A DNA stretch of 64,000 nt, taken from positions 90,900-154,899 of the forward strand of contig NZ_UAUI01000008.1 of assembly GCF_900455735.1 (NCBI RefSeq), written 5' to 3'. The DNA is from Rhodococcus wratislaviensis (lineage in GTDB: Bacteria; Actinomycetota; Actinomycetes; Mycobacteriales; Mycobacteriaceae). Of this stretch, positions 56,074-64,000 are shown piece after piece (the stretch's first letter is position 1; every line of letters starts with the position of its first letter). Position numbers and translations under genes: made by a program. A model generated the notes under the pieces. That model was not told the origin of the DNA, made no database searches, and was given only the letters and a program-made list of their open reading frames with translations.

Positions 56074-57622
56074 ACGCAAGGCAGTACGCCGAGCGCTCGT
56101 CAGCGTCTACGACAAGACCGGTCTGGTCGAACTGGCTACGGGCCTGCACAAGGCAGGCGTCGAGCTGGTGTCGACAGGGTCGACTGCAGCGAAGATCGCC
56201 GACGCCGGCATCCCGGTCACCCCCGTCGAGGCGCTGACGGGCTTCCCCGAATGCCTCGAGGGCCGGGTCAAGACCCTGCATCCGCGGGTGCACGCCGGCG
56301 TCCTCGCCGACACTCGGAAGCCGGAGCACCTCGCGCAGCTCGAGGAACTCGGCATCGAGGCGTTCCAGCTGGTGGTCGTGAACCTGTACCCGTTCACGCA
56401 GACCGTCGCGTCGGGTGCGACTCCCGACGAGTGCGTCGAGCAGATCGACATCGGCGGGCCGTCCATGGTGCGCGCCGCCGCGAAGAACCACCCGTCGGTC
56501 GCGGTCGTGGTGGATCCCGCCCGCTACGACGACGTGCTCACCGCCGTCGCCGACGGCGGTTTCACGCTGCCCGAGCGCACCGCCCTCGCCGCGCAGGCGT
56601 TCCAGCACACCGCGTCGTACGACGTCGCGGTCGCCAGCTGGATGACGTCCACGCTGGTCGAACCCGGTGATTCGCAGTTCCCCGAGTGGGCAGGCGCCAC
56701 CTGGGACCGCTCGGCAGTGCTGCGGTACGGCGAGAACCCGCACCAGGCCGCAGCCCTCTACGTGAACCCCGCCGCCCCGGCCGGTCTGGCCCAGGCGGAG
56801 CAGTTGCACGGCAAGGAAATGTCGTACAACAACTACACCGATGGCGACGCAGCCTGGCGTGCGGCGTTCGACTTCAGCGAGCCGGCTGTTGCGATCATCA
56901 AGCACGCGAACCCGTGTGGCATCGCGGTCGGAGCCGACATCGCCGAGGCGCACCGCAAGGCGCACGCCTGCGACCCGGTCAGCGCGTACGGCGGAGTCAT
57001 CGCCGCGAACCGCGAGATCACCGTCGAGATGGCCGAGCAGGTCGCCGAGATCTTCACCGAGGTGATCATCGCCCCGTCCTACGCGGACGGTGCGCTCGGA
57101 GTGCTGCAGCGCAAGAAGAACATCCGCGTCCTCCTCGCCGAGGCGCCCACTGCCACGGGAATCGAACTGCGTCCCGTGTCCGGTGGAGCGCTCCTCCAGG
57201 AGCGCGACGTGCTCGACGCCGAGGGCGACGACCCGGCCAACTGGACTCTGGCCGTCGGCGACGCCGCCGACGAGCAGACCCTGAAGGATCTCGAGTTCGC
57301 GTGGCGGGCGTGCCGTTCGGTGAAATCCAACGCGATCCTGCTCGCCTCCGACGGTGCGTCGGTCGGCGTCGGCATGGGCCAGGTCAACCGTGTCGACTCC
57401 GCGCACCTCGCGGTGCAGCGGGCCGGTGACCGGGTGGTCGGGTCGGTGGGCGCGTCGGACGCGTTCTTCCCGTTCCCCGACGGACTGCAGGTGCTCGCGA
57501 ACGCCGGCGTCAAGGCAGTCGTGCAGCCGGGTGGTTCCGTCCGCGACAACGAGGTGATCGATGCGGCCAAGGAAGCCGGCATCACCATGTACCTGACGGG
57601 TGCGCGGCACTTCGCGCACTAG
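56066..57622 (+). CDS. purH: Bifunctional AICAR transformylase/IMP cyclohydrolase
   Basis: This encodes 518 residues from a GTG. The N-terminal MGS-like IMP cyclohydrolase domain runs to about residue 195 ([43 protein letters not shown]), and the AICAR transformylase domain follows, with the catalytic Lys-His in [12 protein letters not shown] and [14 protein letters not shown] at the end. It performs the last two steps of IMP synthesis. It is translationally coupled to purN. Confidence 0.97.
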   Translation: MSERKAVRRALVSVYDKTGLVELATGLHKAGVELVSTGSTAAKIADAGIPVTPVEALTGFPECLEGRVKTLHPRVHAGVLADTRKPEHLAQLEELGIEAFQLVVVNLYPFTQTVASGATPDECVEQIDIGGPSMVRAAAKNHPSVAVVVDPARYDDVLTAVADGGFTLPERTALAAQAFQHTASYDVAVASWMTSTLVEPGDSQFPEWAGATWDRSAVLRYGENPHQAAALYVNPAAPAGLAQAEQLHGKEMSYNNYTDGDAAWRAAFDFSEPAVAIIKHANPCGIAVGADIAEAHRKAHACDPVSAYGGVIAANREITVEMAEQVAEIFTEVIIAPSYADGALGVLQRKKNIRVLLAEAPTATGIELRPVSGGALLQERDVLDAEGDDPANWTLAVGDAADEQTLKDLEFAWRACRSVKSNAILLASDGASVGVGMGQVNRVDSAHLAVQRAGDRVVGSVGASDAFFPFPDGLQVLANAGVKAVVQPGGSVRDNEVIDAAKEAGITMYLTGARHFAH

Positions 57623-57637
57623 CGTTCGGCAACTCTC

Positions 57638-57670
57638 GAACGGGTCTCGGCATCATGCCGGGGCCCGTTC
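57638..57670. terminator. Terminator behind purH
   Basis: GAACGGG (57638-57644) pairs with CCCGTTC (57664-57670), and an inner CGGCAT/ATGCCG stem continues it. It lies 15 bp after the purH stop and 8 bp before the end of the opposite gene, then a short T-rich stretch follows. Confidence 0.7.
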
Positions 57671-57677
57671 TGCGTCG

Positions 57678-57911
57678 TCAGGCGGCTGCGGCCCCGTGTG
57701 CTCGGCCCGTGCCCTGGACTTCGCGAGGCGAACCGGTGATGACAACGCGGGCGGCGCCGCGGCTGCGGACCTCGCTGATCAGCTCACCCAGGCCTGCCTC
57801 GTGGGCGGCGTCGCAGTGCGACAGGTCGAGGGTGACGGCGTAACCGGTGAGGTCGTCCGGCAGATCGAGATACGGGGGAGAGGTGGACAGTTGGTTGATG
57901 CGAAGTTTCAT
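57678..57911 (-). CDS. Small STAS-like/DUF4325-type protein
   Basis: This encodes 77 residues starting MKLRINQLS, with AGGAGCACC as ribosome site. The segment GYAVTLDLSHCDAAHEAGLGELISEVRSRGAARVVITGSP (in parts) has the strand-helix-strand pattern of a STAS-like domain, with DLSHCDAAHEAG where anti-sigma antagonists have DLSxxxFxDSSG. A phosphorylatable Ser at the usual place is not evident. The leader ORF and terminator directly upstream suggest conditional expression. Confidence 0.55.
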   Translation of the reverse strand: MKLRINQLSTSPPYLDLPDDLTGYAVTLDLSHCDAAHEAGLGELISEVRSRGAARVVITGSPREVQGTGRAHGAAAA

Positions 57912-57936
57912 GTGGTGCTCCTGAAAGTGAAAGGTA

Positions 57937-57972
57937 AAAGAAAAGGCACCCGAGGGGTTTGCCCTGGGTGCC
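57937..57972 (-). terminator. Attenuator-like terminator before the STAS-like gene
   Basis: On the minus strand GGCACCC pairs with GGGTGCC, followed by TTTTCTTTT. It lies 26 bp upstream of the gene it would switch off. Its first bases (57971-57972) are shared with the neighbouring hairpin 57971-58008, so the two cannot form together. Confidence 0.7.
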
Positions 57973-58008
57973 CGAGAATGACTTGGTGTGAGTCTCAACA
58001 TTCTCGGG
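57971..58008 (-). promoter_or_regulatory. Hairpin competing with the terminator
   Basis: CCCGAGAATG (58008-57999 on the minus strand) pairs perfectly with CATTCTCGGG (57980-57971). The first arm overlaps the last codons of the leader ORF at 57995. A translating ribosome would thus choose between this hairpin and the terminator. Confidence 0.6.
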
Positions 58009-58093
58009 GTGCGCCGAACTTGGTGATGTGCTTGTCGGCGGAGCAGCGACGCCATGCGGGTACGGACGCGAAGAGCGCGTGAAGCTGCATCAT
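57995..58093 (-). CDS. Candidate leader ORF upstream of the STAS-like gene
   Basis: This encodes 32 residues starting MMQLHALF and ending GAPREC, with an AAAGGT-type site 7 bp before the first ATG. It holds two Cys, one as the last codon directly before the stop and one in RRCSADK. The stop is inside the first arm of the hairpin at 57971-58008. Translation is inferred from position and structure; no homologue is recognised. Confidence 0.45.
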   Translation of the reverse strand: MMQLHALFASVPAWRRCSADKHITKFGAPREC

Positions 58094-58458
58094 GGCCGTA
58101 CCTTTCTGCGTGTCGTTGCTGGTTGGTAGATGACCGTACAGCACCGGTTGAGGGTTTGCACTTCCATTATCCGGCCACCGCGCAGGAATGCGGGGTTGAG
58201 CAGCGACTCTTGGCTCAGAGTTGCCGCCCCGTTCACATCCGCGTAGGGACTCGTCAGATGCTCGGGCAATTCGCATCGGAGTTTCGCCAATCGGTGCGCG
58301 TCTGTCGAATCCCACACTTTGGTCACAGGTTGCTTTCGATCCGGCCTCGAGCCGCCCGCACCTGCGGTGCAGCTGATTCACTCGGGGCTGATGTGACTCG
58401 AGTGGCACCTGTGGAAGGAGAGTGGCGCCCGGACTGCGACGGTGCGCCCATTCCCGTT
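58094..58458. other. Intergenic region between leader ORF and amidase
   Basis: 365 bp without a convincing gene. It must hold divergent promoters for the STAS-like leader transcript and the amidase gene. GGAAGGAG at about 58411-58418 is too far from the amidase ATG to be its ribosome site. I searched for a c-di-AMP (ydaO) riboswitch, common before actinobacterial wall hydrolases, and did not find its conserved blocks. Confidence 0.5.
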
Positions 58459-59550
58459 ATGAACCGATTTGCGATCAAGGCCGGCCTCGGCGCCTGCGTC
58501 CTGGGTGCGTCCGTGCTCATCCCTGCTCAGGTGTCGGCGGAACCCGCGGCGACGGCGACCGGCACCGAACTGTCCGGCATGACGGTGTTCCTCGACCCCG
58601 GACATCAGGGTTCCAGCGAGGGCCACGACCTCGCGCAGCAGGTGAACGACGGCCGGGGCAACACCAAGGACTGCCAGACGAGCGGCATGACGTCGCTGGG
58701 TGGGGTGCCCGAGCACACCATCAACTGGAATGTGTCCCAGTTGGTGAAGAGCAGCCTCGAGAGTCTCGGCGCGAAGGTCGTCCTGAGCCGTCAGGACGAC
58801 ACCGGCTGGGGCGGATGCGTCGACGAAAGAGCGCGTGCGGCAAGCGAATCGAACGCCGACGTGGCGGTGAGCATTCACGCGGACTCGACGGCGCAGGGCG
58901 AGGACGCGAGCAAGCACGGGTTCCACATGATCATCCCGTCGCTGCCCATCCCCGACGAGAAGGCCGACGCGGCGCAGTCCGGCGGCGGGCTCGAGGCGTC
59001 GAAGATGATGCGCGACGCCTACAAATCCGACGGCTTCGTTCCCGCCAACTACGCCGGCGTGAACGACGGGCTCCAGACCCGCGCCGACGTGGCCGGGCCC
59101 GCACTGACTCAGGTGCCGCTGGTGTTCGTCGAGATGGGCAACGGGTCCAACAAGGAGGACTCCGCCCAGCTGGAGAGTACCGACGGCCAGTTGAAGCACG
59201 CGATCACCATCACGACGGGCATCGTCACCTACCTGCTGACGGGGTCGGAGTCGGCGCCGGCCGAGGAACTGGCGGCAGCGCCGGCGGCCACCACCGAACC
59301 CGAGGCGAGCGAGGACAGCGCGTCGTCGACCACCACCACGACCCCGAAGGCGACCACTCCGAAGGCGACTCCGAAGTCGACGGCACCCGATTCGGCGCAG
59401 TTCTCCGAGTTGATGGAGATGCTCGCGCCGCTGCTCGAGGTCGAGGGACTCGACGGGCTGCAGGATCTCGTCAACGACAAGAATCTGGGCCTCGTGTCCG
59501 ATCTGGCGAGCACGCTGATGTCCGTGATCACCGGGGCGGGCGGGAACTGA
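58459..59550 (+). CDS. Secreted N-acetylmuramoyl-L-alanine amidase (Amidase_3)
   Basis: This encodes 363 residues. The ATG at 58459 gives a Sec signal (MNRFAIKAGLGACVLGASVL, cleavage near SAEP). The Amidase_3 zinc domain spans about residues 38-255: GMTVFLDPGHQG, PEHTINWN, the ligand His in AVSIHADS and the catalytic Glu in VFVEMGNGSN. It cleaves the bond between MurNAc and the stem peptide. Unlike the short mycobacterial Rv3717, it has a Ser/Thr/Pro/Lys-rich linker (about 265-305) and a C-terminal helical segment that could bind the envelope. Confidence 0.92.
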   Translation: MNRFAIKAGLGACVLGASVLIPAQVSAEPAATATGTELSGMTVFLDPGHQGSSEGHDLAQQVNDGRGNTKDCQTSGMTSLGGVPEHTINWNVSQLVKSSLESLGAKVVLSRQDDTGWGGCVDERARAASESNADVAVSIHADSTAQGEDASKHGFHMIIPSLPIPDEKADAAQSGGGLEASKMMRDAYKSDGFVPANYAGVNDGLQTRADVAGPALTQVPLVFVEMGNGSNKEDSAQLESTDGQLKHAITITTGIVTYLLTGSESAPAEELAAAPAATTEPEASEDSASSTTTTTPKATTPKATPKSTAPDSAQFSELMEMLAPLLEVEGLDGLQDLVNDKNLGLVSDLASTLMSVITGAGGN

Positions 59551-60516
59551 TCACAGTGCGGCGATCCACCTGCCGAACGGTTCGGTGAACTCCGCCGAGT
59601 AGGGGAGCGGTTCCACGTAATCCGGTCCGGTGGAGGGGCGGTCGCCGACGTCCTTGAGGACGTGATTGGCGTTCGCCATCCGCACCGGCGTCAGTGCGGT
59701 GTGCGCGAGGGCGTCGTTCAGGCCGTCGACGTCCGCGAGCTGTACCTGAATGTCCTTGGCGGAGCAGCTGGTGAGGACGGGGAAGCCGGCAGGCAACCGG
59801 GCGGCCAGCGCGCGCGGGTCGAGAGCGTCCTCCTCCGCGAGGGCCTTCGCGTTGGCATGGACCAGCCCGGCGTTCTGCAGGGGTTCCGGAAGGTCGTCGG
59901 GGATCGTGCCCGACGTGCGGAGTGATTCGACGGTGTCCGCGAGTGCGAGCCGGAGTTCGTCGGCCAGTTCCACCGGCAGCTGGCCGGTGCCGACGACGGC
60001 GTCGAGCTGACCGTGGATCTGCGTCGTGAGCAGATCGAGGAGCCGGACACTCAGCGGTTCGAGCAGTCCGACCGCGCGCACACGCGACTCGTCTTCCGCG
60101 GTGGCGAGCGCGAGGGCGACGAGTCCGCCGTCGCTGTGACCGATGACGATCAGCTTCGCCGGGTCGACCCCGGGTTGGGCGGCCAGGAAGTCGAGCCCCG
60201 CGGAGGCGGCGTCGACGAACGTGGTGAAGCCGAGACCGCCGACCTCTTCCACCTCGTACGGGCCGAGGGCGGTCTCGCCGCTGCCGATCTTGTCGTAGCG
60301 CAGGCTCGAGATGCCGTGCTGTTCGAGCACGTCGGCGAGGTGGCGGAGCGTTCCGATGTCACCGGGGAGGAGGGCGCTGTCGCCGTTGCGATCGGTGGGA
60401 CCACTGCCGGCTAGCAGCAGCGCGGCGGGCGCCGACCCGTTCGCGTGGTCGGGGGTGCGCAGGCTGCCGTAGTACGTGACGGCACCGCTGTCGAACGTGA
60501 TCTCGGTGTCAGGCAT
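59551..60516 (-). CDS. Alpha/beta hydrolase
   Basis: This encodes 321 residues. The oxyanion region LLLAGSGPTDRNGD, the nucleophile elbow GHSDGG (Ser about 129), and a late Asp and His in NANHVLKDVG are visible. The GSGPTDRNG motif is typical of hydrolases annotated as peptidase S9-like or BAAT-type esterases. It converges with the amidase gene with no gap. Substrate unknown. Confidence 0.87.
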   Translation of the reverse strand: MPDTEITFDSGAVTYYGSLRTPDHANGSAPAALLLAGSGPTDRNGDSALLPGDIGTLRHLADVLEQHGISSLRYDKIGSGETALGPYEVEEVGGLGFTTFVDAASAGLDFLAAQPGVDPAKLIVIGHSDGGLVALALATAEDESRVRAVGLLEPLSVRLLDLLTTQIHGQLDAVVGTGQLPVELADELRLALADTVESLRTSGTIPDDLPEPLQNAGLVHANAKALAEEDALDPRALAARLPAGFPVLTSCSAKDIQVQLADVDGLNDALAHTALTPVRMANANHVLKDVGDRPSTGPDYVEPLPYSAEFTEPFGRWIAAL

Positions 60517-60533
60517 GGGGACTGTCTACCAGT

Positions 60534-61106
60534 TCACGGCGCGCGCAGTCGCCGCACCCGTTGCACCCCGCGCCACGCGAACCACAGCAGGAACGCGAGC
60601 AGCGGAATGACGAGCAGCGGAAGCAGCAGGGCGATCAGGGAGGTGACGAACGAGACGACGTCCTCGATCACCGACACCACGGGATTGGCCAGGCCGCCGG
60701 TGGAGGCCGTGCTCACCGCACGGGTGCCGGTCTGCGCGGTGCTGAACGCCAGAGCCGTGGGGGCGCCGATGACGATTCCGGCGATCGCGGCGGTCGACGG
60801 GTCCACGTCCGCGAAGGCCGCCCAGGTCGCGATGACGCCCGCCACGGGGCCGGTGACGTTGCCGATCACGGACAGCACGTTGTCGACGAACGGGATGAGA
60901 TCGGCGGTCAGCTCCACCACTGTCGCGATCGACAGCGCCACCAGCGCCCCGGTCGAACCGAGCCACCGCATCGACTCGTTCAGGGTCACCCCGAGCACCT
61001 CGAAGTGCACCGCGGCGCTGAGCATCAGCAACGGCAGGAACGTGCGCAGTCCCGAAGCGGCGGCGAGGCCGAGGCCGAGCAGTCCGGGCAGAACCCAGGT
61101 CTCCAT
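60534..61106 (-). CDS. DUF4126 membrane protein
   Basis: This encodes 190 residues with five or six hydrophobic helices and the family start LGLGLAAASGLRTFLPLL, plus a central DLIPFVDNVLSVIGNVTGPVAG (in part). The end is basic (WRGVQRVRRLRAP). Function unknown. It lies 17 bp upstream of the hydrolase on the same strand, probably as one operon. Confidence 0.82.
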   Translation of the reverse strand: METWVLPGLLGLGLAAASGLRTFLPLLMLSAAVHFEVLGVTLNESMRWLGSTGALVALSIATVVELTADLIPFVDNVLSVIGNVTGPVAGVIATWAAFADVDPSTAAIAGIVIGAPTALAFSTAQTGTRAVSTASTGGLANPVVSVIEDVVSFVTSLIALLLPLLVIPLLAFLLWFAWRGVQRVRRLRAP

Positions 61107-61269
61107 GCACGGAGTGTAGAAGCTGGGCGATCACGGCAGGCGGGCATCGCGGCCGAGATCTCAGAGAAGCATCACAGAACTCACACAATCGACGATTAGC
61201 GTCTGCATCACCAGTTGTTCCAACGGATTACGTCCGAGACGAACCCCGACTCCAGGAAGGTGCCGCATC

Positions 61270-61581
61270 ATGAACGTCGTCCAGCTGACCACCGGTGATT
61301 TCGTCGCCGCCATGTTCTCCCTCGACTTCGTCGACGGCGGATTCCGCCGGGAGGCCGTCGAGCGGATTCACCGGGGAGCGATCGACGAGTGGGTGTCTGC
61401 GCTCACCGGGTCGGGTCTGTTCTCGAACCGCGCGGTCACGGACGTCGTCCGGGCATGGCGCGACGATCCGCGAGTCCTGCTCGATTCCCTTCTGGCGGAG
61501 GCTGATCCGGTGACGTTCGAACGCTACCGTTCCGCCTGGTACGAGTTGGACGCCGCGACCGCGTACGGTGCCGCCGCGTAG
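61270..61581 (+). CDS. Small conserved-looking hypothetical protein
   Basis: This encodes 103 residues with a GGAAGG ribosome site 10 bp before the ATG and strong codon bias in frame. Helical throughout (FRREAVERIHRGAIDEWVSAL in part; VVRAWRDDPRVLLDSLLAEA). No family recognised. It converges on the HxlR gene with an 8-bp gap. Confidence 0.65.
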   Translation: MNVVQLTTGDFVAAMFSLDFVDGGFRREAVERIHRGAIDEWVSALTGSGLFSNRAVTDVVRAWRDDPRVLLDSLLAEADPVTFERYRSAWYELDAATAYGAAA

Positions 61582-61589
61582 GCAGACCC

Positions 61590-62234
61590 TCAGGGGATGC
61601 TGAAGACCTCGGCGAACGTGGCGAGCAGCGCCGGATCGCCGGTGACGGACACGCTGCCGAGGGCGATGGCGTCCTCCGGGGTGATCTCGCGTGCCATCAG
61701 CGCCTTCACCGCCGGCCCGGTCTCGATCACGAGATCGGGCCGGTCGGCCGCGCCCTCGACGACCTCGAGTTCTCCGCGGTCGATGCGGGCGGACAGCACG
61801 ATAGGCCCGAGCCGCAGTTCGTAGGTGACGGTGACGTCCCGCGCGACGTCGGGGTGGAACGTCGACCGCAGGGCCATCACCATCGAGTCGACGGTTACCG
61901 CGTCGTCCGGGTCGGCTTCGCCGAGAGTGCGGGCGCCCCACCGGCCCAGCGACTTCACGGCGTCCTCCAGTGCGTTGCCGTAATCGGTGAGTTCGTAGAC
62001 CACGGCGTTCGACGGACGGGGCAGCGCGCGGCGCGCGATCACGTCGGCGTCCTCGAGTTCCTTCAGGCGGGCCGACAGGATGTTGGACGGGATGCCCGGC
62101 AAGCCGTGCTTGAGGTCGGTATAGCGCCGCGGTCCGACGAGCAGATCTCGGACGATGAGCAGTGCCCAGCGTTGTCCCACGATGTCCAGGGCATGCGCGA
62201 GTCCGCAGTACTGCCCGTATGCCTGTCGTGCCAT
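61590..62234 (-). CDS. HxlR-family regulator with C-terminal SCP2-like domain
   Basis: This encodes 214 residues. The winged helix occupies residues 1-105 (YCGLAHALDIVGQRWALLIVRDLLVGPRRY, in part; Cys at 10). The remaining half (VARDVTVTYELRLGPIVLSARI, ETGPAVKALMAREITPEDAI) looks like a sterol-carrier (SCP2) fold, suggesting a lipophilic ligand. It is divergent from the VOC-DoxX pair, with a perfect inverted repeat between them. Confidence 0.88.
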   Translation of the reverse strand: MARQAYGQYCGLAHALDIVGQRWALLIVRDLLVGPRRYTDLKHGLPGIPSNILSARLKELEDADVIARRALPRPSNAVVYELTDYGNALEDAVKSLGRWGARTLGEADPDDAVTVDSMVMALRSTFHPDVARDVTVTYELRLGPIVLSARIDRGELEVVEGAADRPDLVIETGPAVKALMAREITPEDAIALGSVSVTGDPALLATFAEVFSIP

Positions 62235-62258
62235 GGTTTCAACTATAGACCGAAGTTG

Positions 62259-62276
62259 CCTATTGACATCAATAGG
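62259..62276. promoter_or_regulatory. Operator between HxlR gene and VOC gene
   Basis: CCTATTGACATCAATAGG is a perfect 8-bp inverted repeat around CA, 25 bp upstream of the regulator start. A partial copy (CTATAG) lies nearer the gene. Likely bound by the adjacent HxlR protein. Confidence 0.7.
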
Positions 62277-62370
62277 TTTCTTTTTGCAACATTGGTACGT
62301 GATCTGCTCCACGAGATCGCACGGCTCGTCACCCGAAAACACTCGGCTCCACCGAAGGAAAGAGAATTCG

Positions 62371-62784
62371 ATGTCGACCATGATCTTCGTGAACCTCCCC
62401 GTGAAGGACCTCGGCACGTCGACGGCCTTCTACGAGGCGCTCGGCTACCAGCGGAACCCGCAATTCTCCGACGAGAACGCGTCGTCGATCGTGATCAGCG
62501 AGCAGATCCACGTCATGCTGCTGACCGAGAAGTTCTTCTCCACCTTCACCAAGAAGGCCGTCGCGGACGCCACCACGACCACCGAATCCATCATCTGCAT
62601 CTCCGCCGACAGCCGTGAGGCCGTCGACGCGCTGGCCGACACGGCGCTCGCGTCGGGCGGATCCTTCTCCAACGATCCGATGGACGAGGGATTCATGTAC
62701 GGCCGCAGCTTCCAGGACCCGGACGGTCACCTCTGGGAGATCATGTGGATGGATGCCGATGCGGCGCAGGGGCAGGAGTCGTGA
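62371..62784 (+). CDS. VOC-family protein
   Basis: This encodes 137 residues starting MSTMIFVNLPVKDL, with a GAAGGAAAG ribosome site. The glyoxalase-like fold has FYEALGYQRNPQFSDEN in the first half and FQDPDGHLWEIMWMD in the second, with the terminal Glu in WEIMW as a metal ligand. It resembles the lactoylglutathione-lyase-like (YaeR/PhnB-like) group. It overlaps the DoxX gene by 4 bp. Confidence 0.87.
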   Translation: MSTMIFVNLPVKDLGTSTAFYEALGYQRNPQFSDENASSIVISEQIHVMLLTEKFFSTFTKKAVADATTTTESIICISADSREAVDALADTALASGGSFSNDPMDEGFMYGRSFQDPDGHLWEIMWMDADAAQGQES

Positions 62785-63197
62785 GCACCGCGACCACTTC
62801 CGTGACGGCGGAGTCGGGAACCGCGCGCAGGGTGGGCTGGGTCCTCAGCGGCCTCGTCGGCGCCTTCCTCCTCTTCGACGCGGTCGGCAAGCTACTGAAG
62901 ATCGGACCGGTCGAGGACTCGGCCGCCGAACTGGGACTGCCGGTGCACATCATCGTGCCGATCGGCGTGGTGCTGCTCCTCTGCACGGTGCTCTACCTGG
63001 TGCCGCGAACGGCCCCGCTCGGTGCGGTGCTGCTGACCGGCTACCTCGGTGGGGCGGTACTCACCAACTGGCGCGTCGAGAAGCCGTTGTTCAGCACGGT
63101 GCTGTTCGCGGTGTACGTCGGAATCGCGGTCTGGGCGGGTCTGTACCTGCGCGACCGCAAGGTCCGCGAACTGCTCCCGCTGCGCCGCGAGGGCTGA
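62781..63197 (+). CDS. DoxX-like membrane protein
   Basis: This encodes 138 residues from a GTG overlapping the VOC stop. Four transmembrane helices (LSGLVGAFLLFDAVGKLLK; IVPIGVVLLLCTVLYLV; LLTGYLGGAVLTNW; LFAVYVGIAVWAGLYL) and FDAVGKLLKI match the DoxX family. DoxX proteins are linked to quinone and thiol redox stress. Regulated with the VOC gene by the divergent HxlR protein, inferred. Confidence 0.87.
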   Translation: MSTATTSVTAESGTARRVGWVLSGLVGAFLLFDAVGKLLKIGPVEDSAAELGLPVHIIVPIGVVLLLCTVLYLVPRTAPLGAVLLTGYLGGAVLTNWRVEKPLFSTVLFAVYVGIAVWAGLYLRDRKVRELLPLRREG

Positions 63198-63207
63198 CCC
63201 GGGCGGG

Positions 63208-63232
63208 TCGGCACGCATTAACCGCGTGCCGA
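63208..63232. terminator. Inverted repeat before the chelatase-like gene
   Basis: TCGGCACGC and GCGTGCCGA are spaced by 7 bp, beginning 10 bp after the DoxX stop. It may end that transcript or act as an operator for the following gene. Confidence 0.5.
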
Positions 63233-63260
63233 TTCGCTCGAACCCTCGTAGCGTGGAGTG

Positions 63261-64000
63261 GTGACGTCATCGGAACACAGACCTTCCACCGTCGGCGAGC
63301 TCCGCGAGTCGGGCCACATTCAACGCACCGTCAAGGAAGAGATCCGCGAGAATCTGCTCGCGGCCCTACGCGACGGTCGTGATCCGTGGCCCGGCATCGT
63401 CGGTTTCGAGGAGACGGTGGAACCACAGCTCGAACGGGCTCTCATCGCGGGTCACGACGTGGTGTTGCTCGGCGAACGTGGTCAGGGCAAGACCCGCCTC
63501 CTCCGCACCCTCAACCTGCTCCTCGACGAATGGACCCCGGTGATCGCCGGTTCCGAACTCGGGGAGCATCCCTATGAGCCCATCACCCCGGCGTCGATTC
63601 GCCGGGCGCAGGAACTGGGCGACAGCCTCCCCGTCGCGTGGCGGCACCGCAGCGAGCGGTATTCGGAGAAACTCGCGACCCCCGACACGTCGGTGGCGGA
63701 CCTCGTCGGCGACGTGGATCCGGTCAAGGTCGCGGAAGGCCGGAGTCTCGGCGACCCGGAAACCATTCACTTCGGGCTCGTTCCCCGCGCGCACCGGGGC
63801 ATCGTCGCCATCAACGAACTCCCCGACCTCGCCGAACGCATCCAGGTGTCGCTGCTCAACGTCATGGAGGAACGCGACATCCAGGTTCGCGGGTACACCC
63901 TCCGGCTCCCGCTGGACGTCCTGATGGTGGCCAGCGCGAACCCGGAGGACTACACGAACCGCGGTCGCATCATCACCCCGCTGAAGGACCGGTTCGGCGC
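63261..64000 (+). CDS. Magnesium-chelatase/MoxR-like AAA+ ATPase, 3' truncated by window
   Basis: The frame is open from GTG 63261 to the window end (246 codons visible). TAGCGT at 63249-63254 lies 6 bp before the start, so the mRNA is probably leaderless. Walker A is LLGERGQGKTRLL (about residue 80), Walker B AINELPDL, and sensor region ASANPEDYTNRGR. It matches Rv0958, which follows purH in M. tuberculosis. Such AAA+ proteins act with a von Willebrand-domain partner, expected just beyond the window. Confidence 0.92.
   Translation, partial: MTSSEHRPSTVGELRESGHIQRTVKEEIRENLLAALRDGRDPWPGIVGFEETVEPQLERALIAGHDVVLLGERGQGKTRLLRTLNLLLDEWTPVIAGSELGEHPYEPITPASIRRAQELGDSLPVAWRHRSERYSEKLATPDTSVADLVGDVDPVKVAEGRSLGDPETIHFGLVPRAHRGIVAINELPDLAERIQVSLLNVMEERDIQVRGYTLRLPLDVLMVASANPEDYTNRGRIITPLKDRFG

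Noticed and set aside
56006..57619. Open frame of about 537 codons antisense to purH
   Set aside because: A shadow of strong GC-biased codon use in purH. Its translation is Arg/Asp/Val/Gly-rich with no recognisable domain.

Overview
The window is about 64 kb of high-GC actinobacterial chromosome and most resembles Rhodococcus of the jostii/opacus type. The reasons are GTG-rich starts, -10 boxes of the TAGAAT/TAGCGT type placed so close to start codons that several transcripts look leaderless, and gene order shared with Mycobacterium tuberculosis. The right half follows the order I recall for Rv0946c-Rv0958: pgi, chorismate mutase, uvrD1/pcrA, M23 peptidase, sucC-sucD, two membrane proteins, purN-purH, then a Mg-chelatase-like ATPase, with Rhodococcus-specific insertions between them. 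I saw no rRNA, tRNA, CRISPR array, prophage or insertion sequence.

Layout. 1-4.1 kb: a zinc/cobalt efflux protein cut by the window edge, an exported protein, a flavin-fold enzyme divergent from a WYL regulator, and a thiolase. 4.1-7.8 kb: a frameshifted drug exporter divergent from a molybdopterin oxidoreductase, its flavin reductase, a zinc-ribbon protein and an HxlR regulator. The same operator sits at both promoters, and the whole block is bracketed by two identical 40-bp palindromes. 7.8-10.8 kb: an M50 protease pair and purA. 10.9-24.1 kb: a FadR-type regulator divergent from a 12-kb, tightly overlapping run of genes. It encodes a dipeptide-type ABC importer, two paralogous TIM-barrel isomerases, two amidohydrolases, a DRE-TIM lyase/synthase and an OHCU-decarboxylase-like protein. 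It reads as one catabolic operon for an unidentified, probably nitrogen-containing cyclic substrate, and several enzymes have altered catalytic motifs.

24.5-41.6 kb is metabolic and accessory: DNA alkyl repair, a secreted PhoD phosphatase, a MocR regulator, alpha-methylacyl-CoA racemase, VOC and SDR enzymes, tandem type-B carboxylesterases with a recently homogenised segment, a disulfide oxidoreductase, type II NADH dehydrogenase, a WS/DGAT-like acyltransferase carrying an in-frame palindromic element, an ApbE-like protein and pgi. 41.7-57.7 kb is the conserved core. 57.7-64 kb holds a small STAS-like gene behind a candidate leader-peptide attenuator, a peptidoglycan amidase, hydrolases, a second HxlR regulator divergent from a VOC-DoxX pair, and the start of the chelatase-like ATPase.

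The main regulatory observations are: a candidate aromatic-amino-acid attenuator in front of chorismate mutase, with a 27-codon leader containing Trp-Tyr and Phe-Phe; a second leader-ORF/terminator arrangement at 58 kb; operators readable for five local regulators; a perfect Crp/GlxR-type site upstream of the M23 peptidase; and a family of 40-52-bp palindromes at gene ends, one of which lies inside a reading frame.
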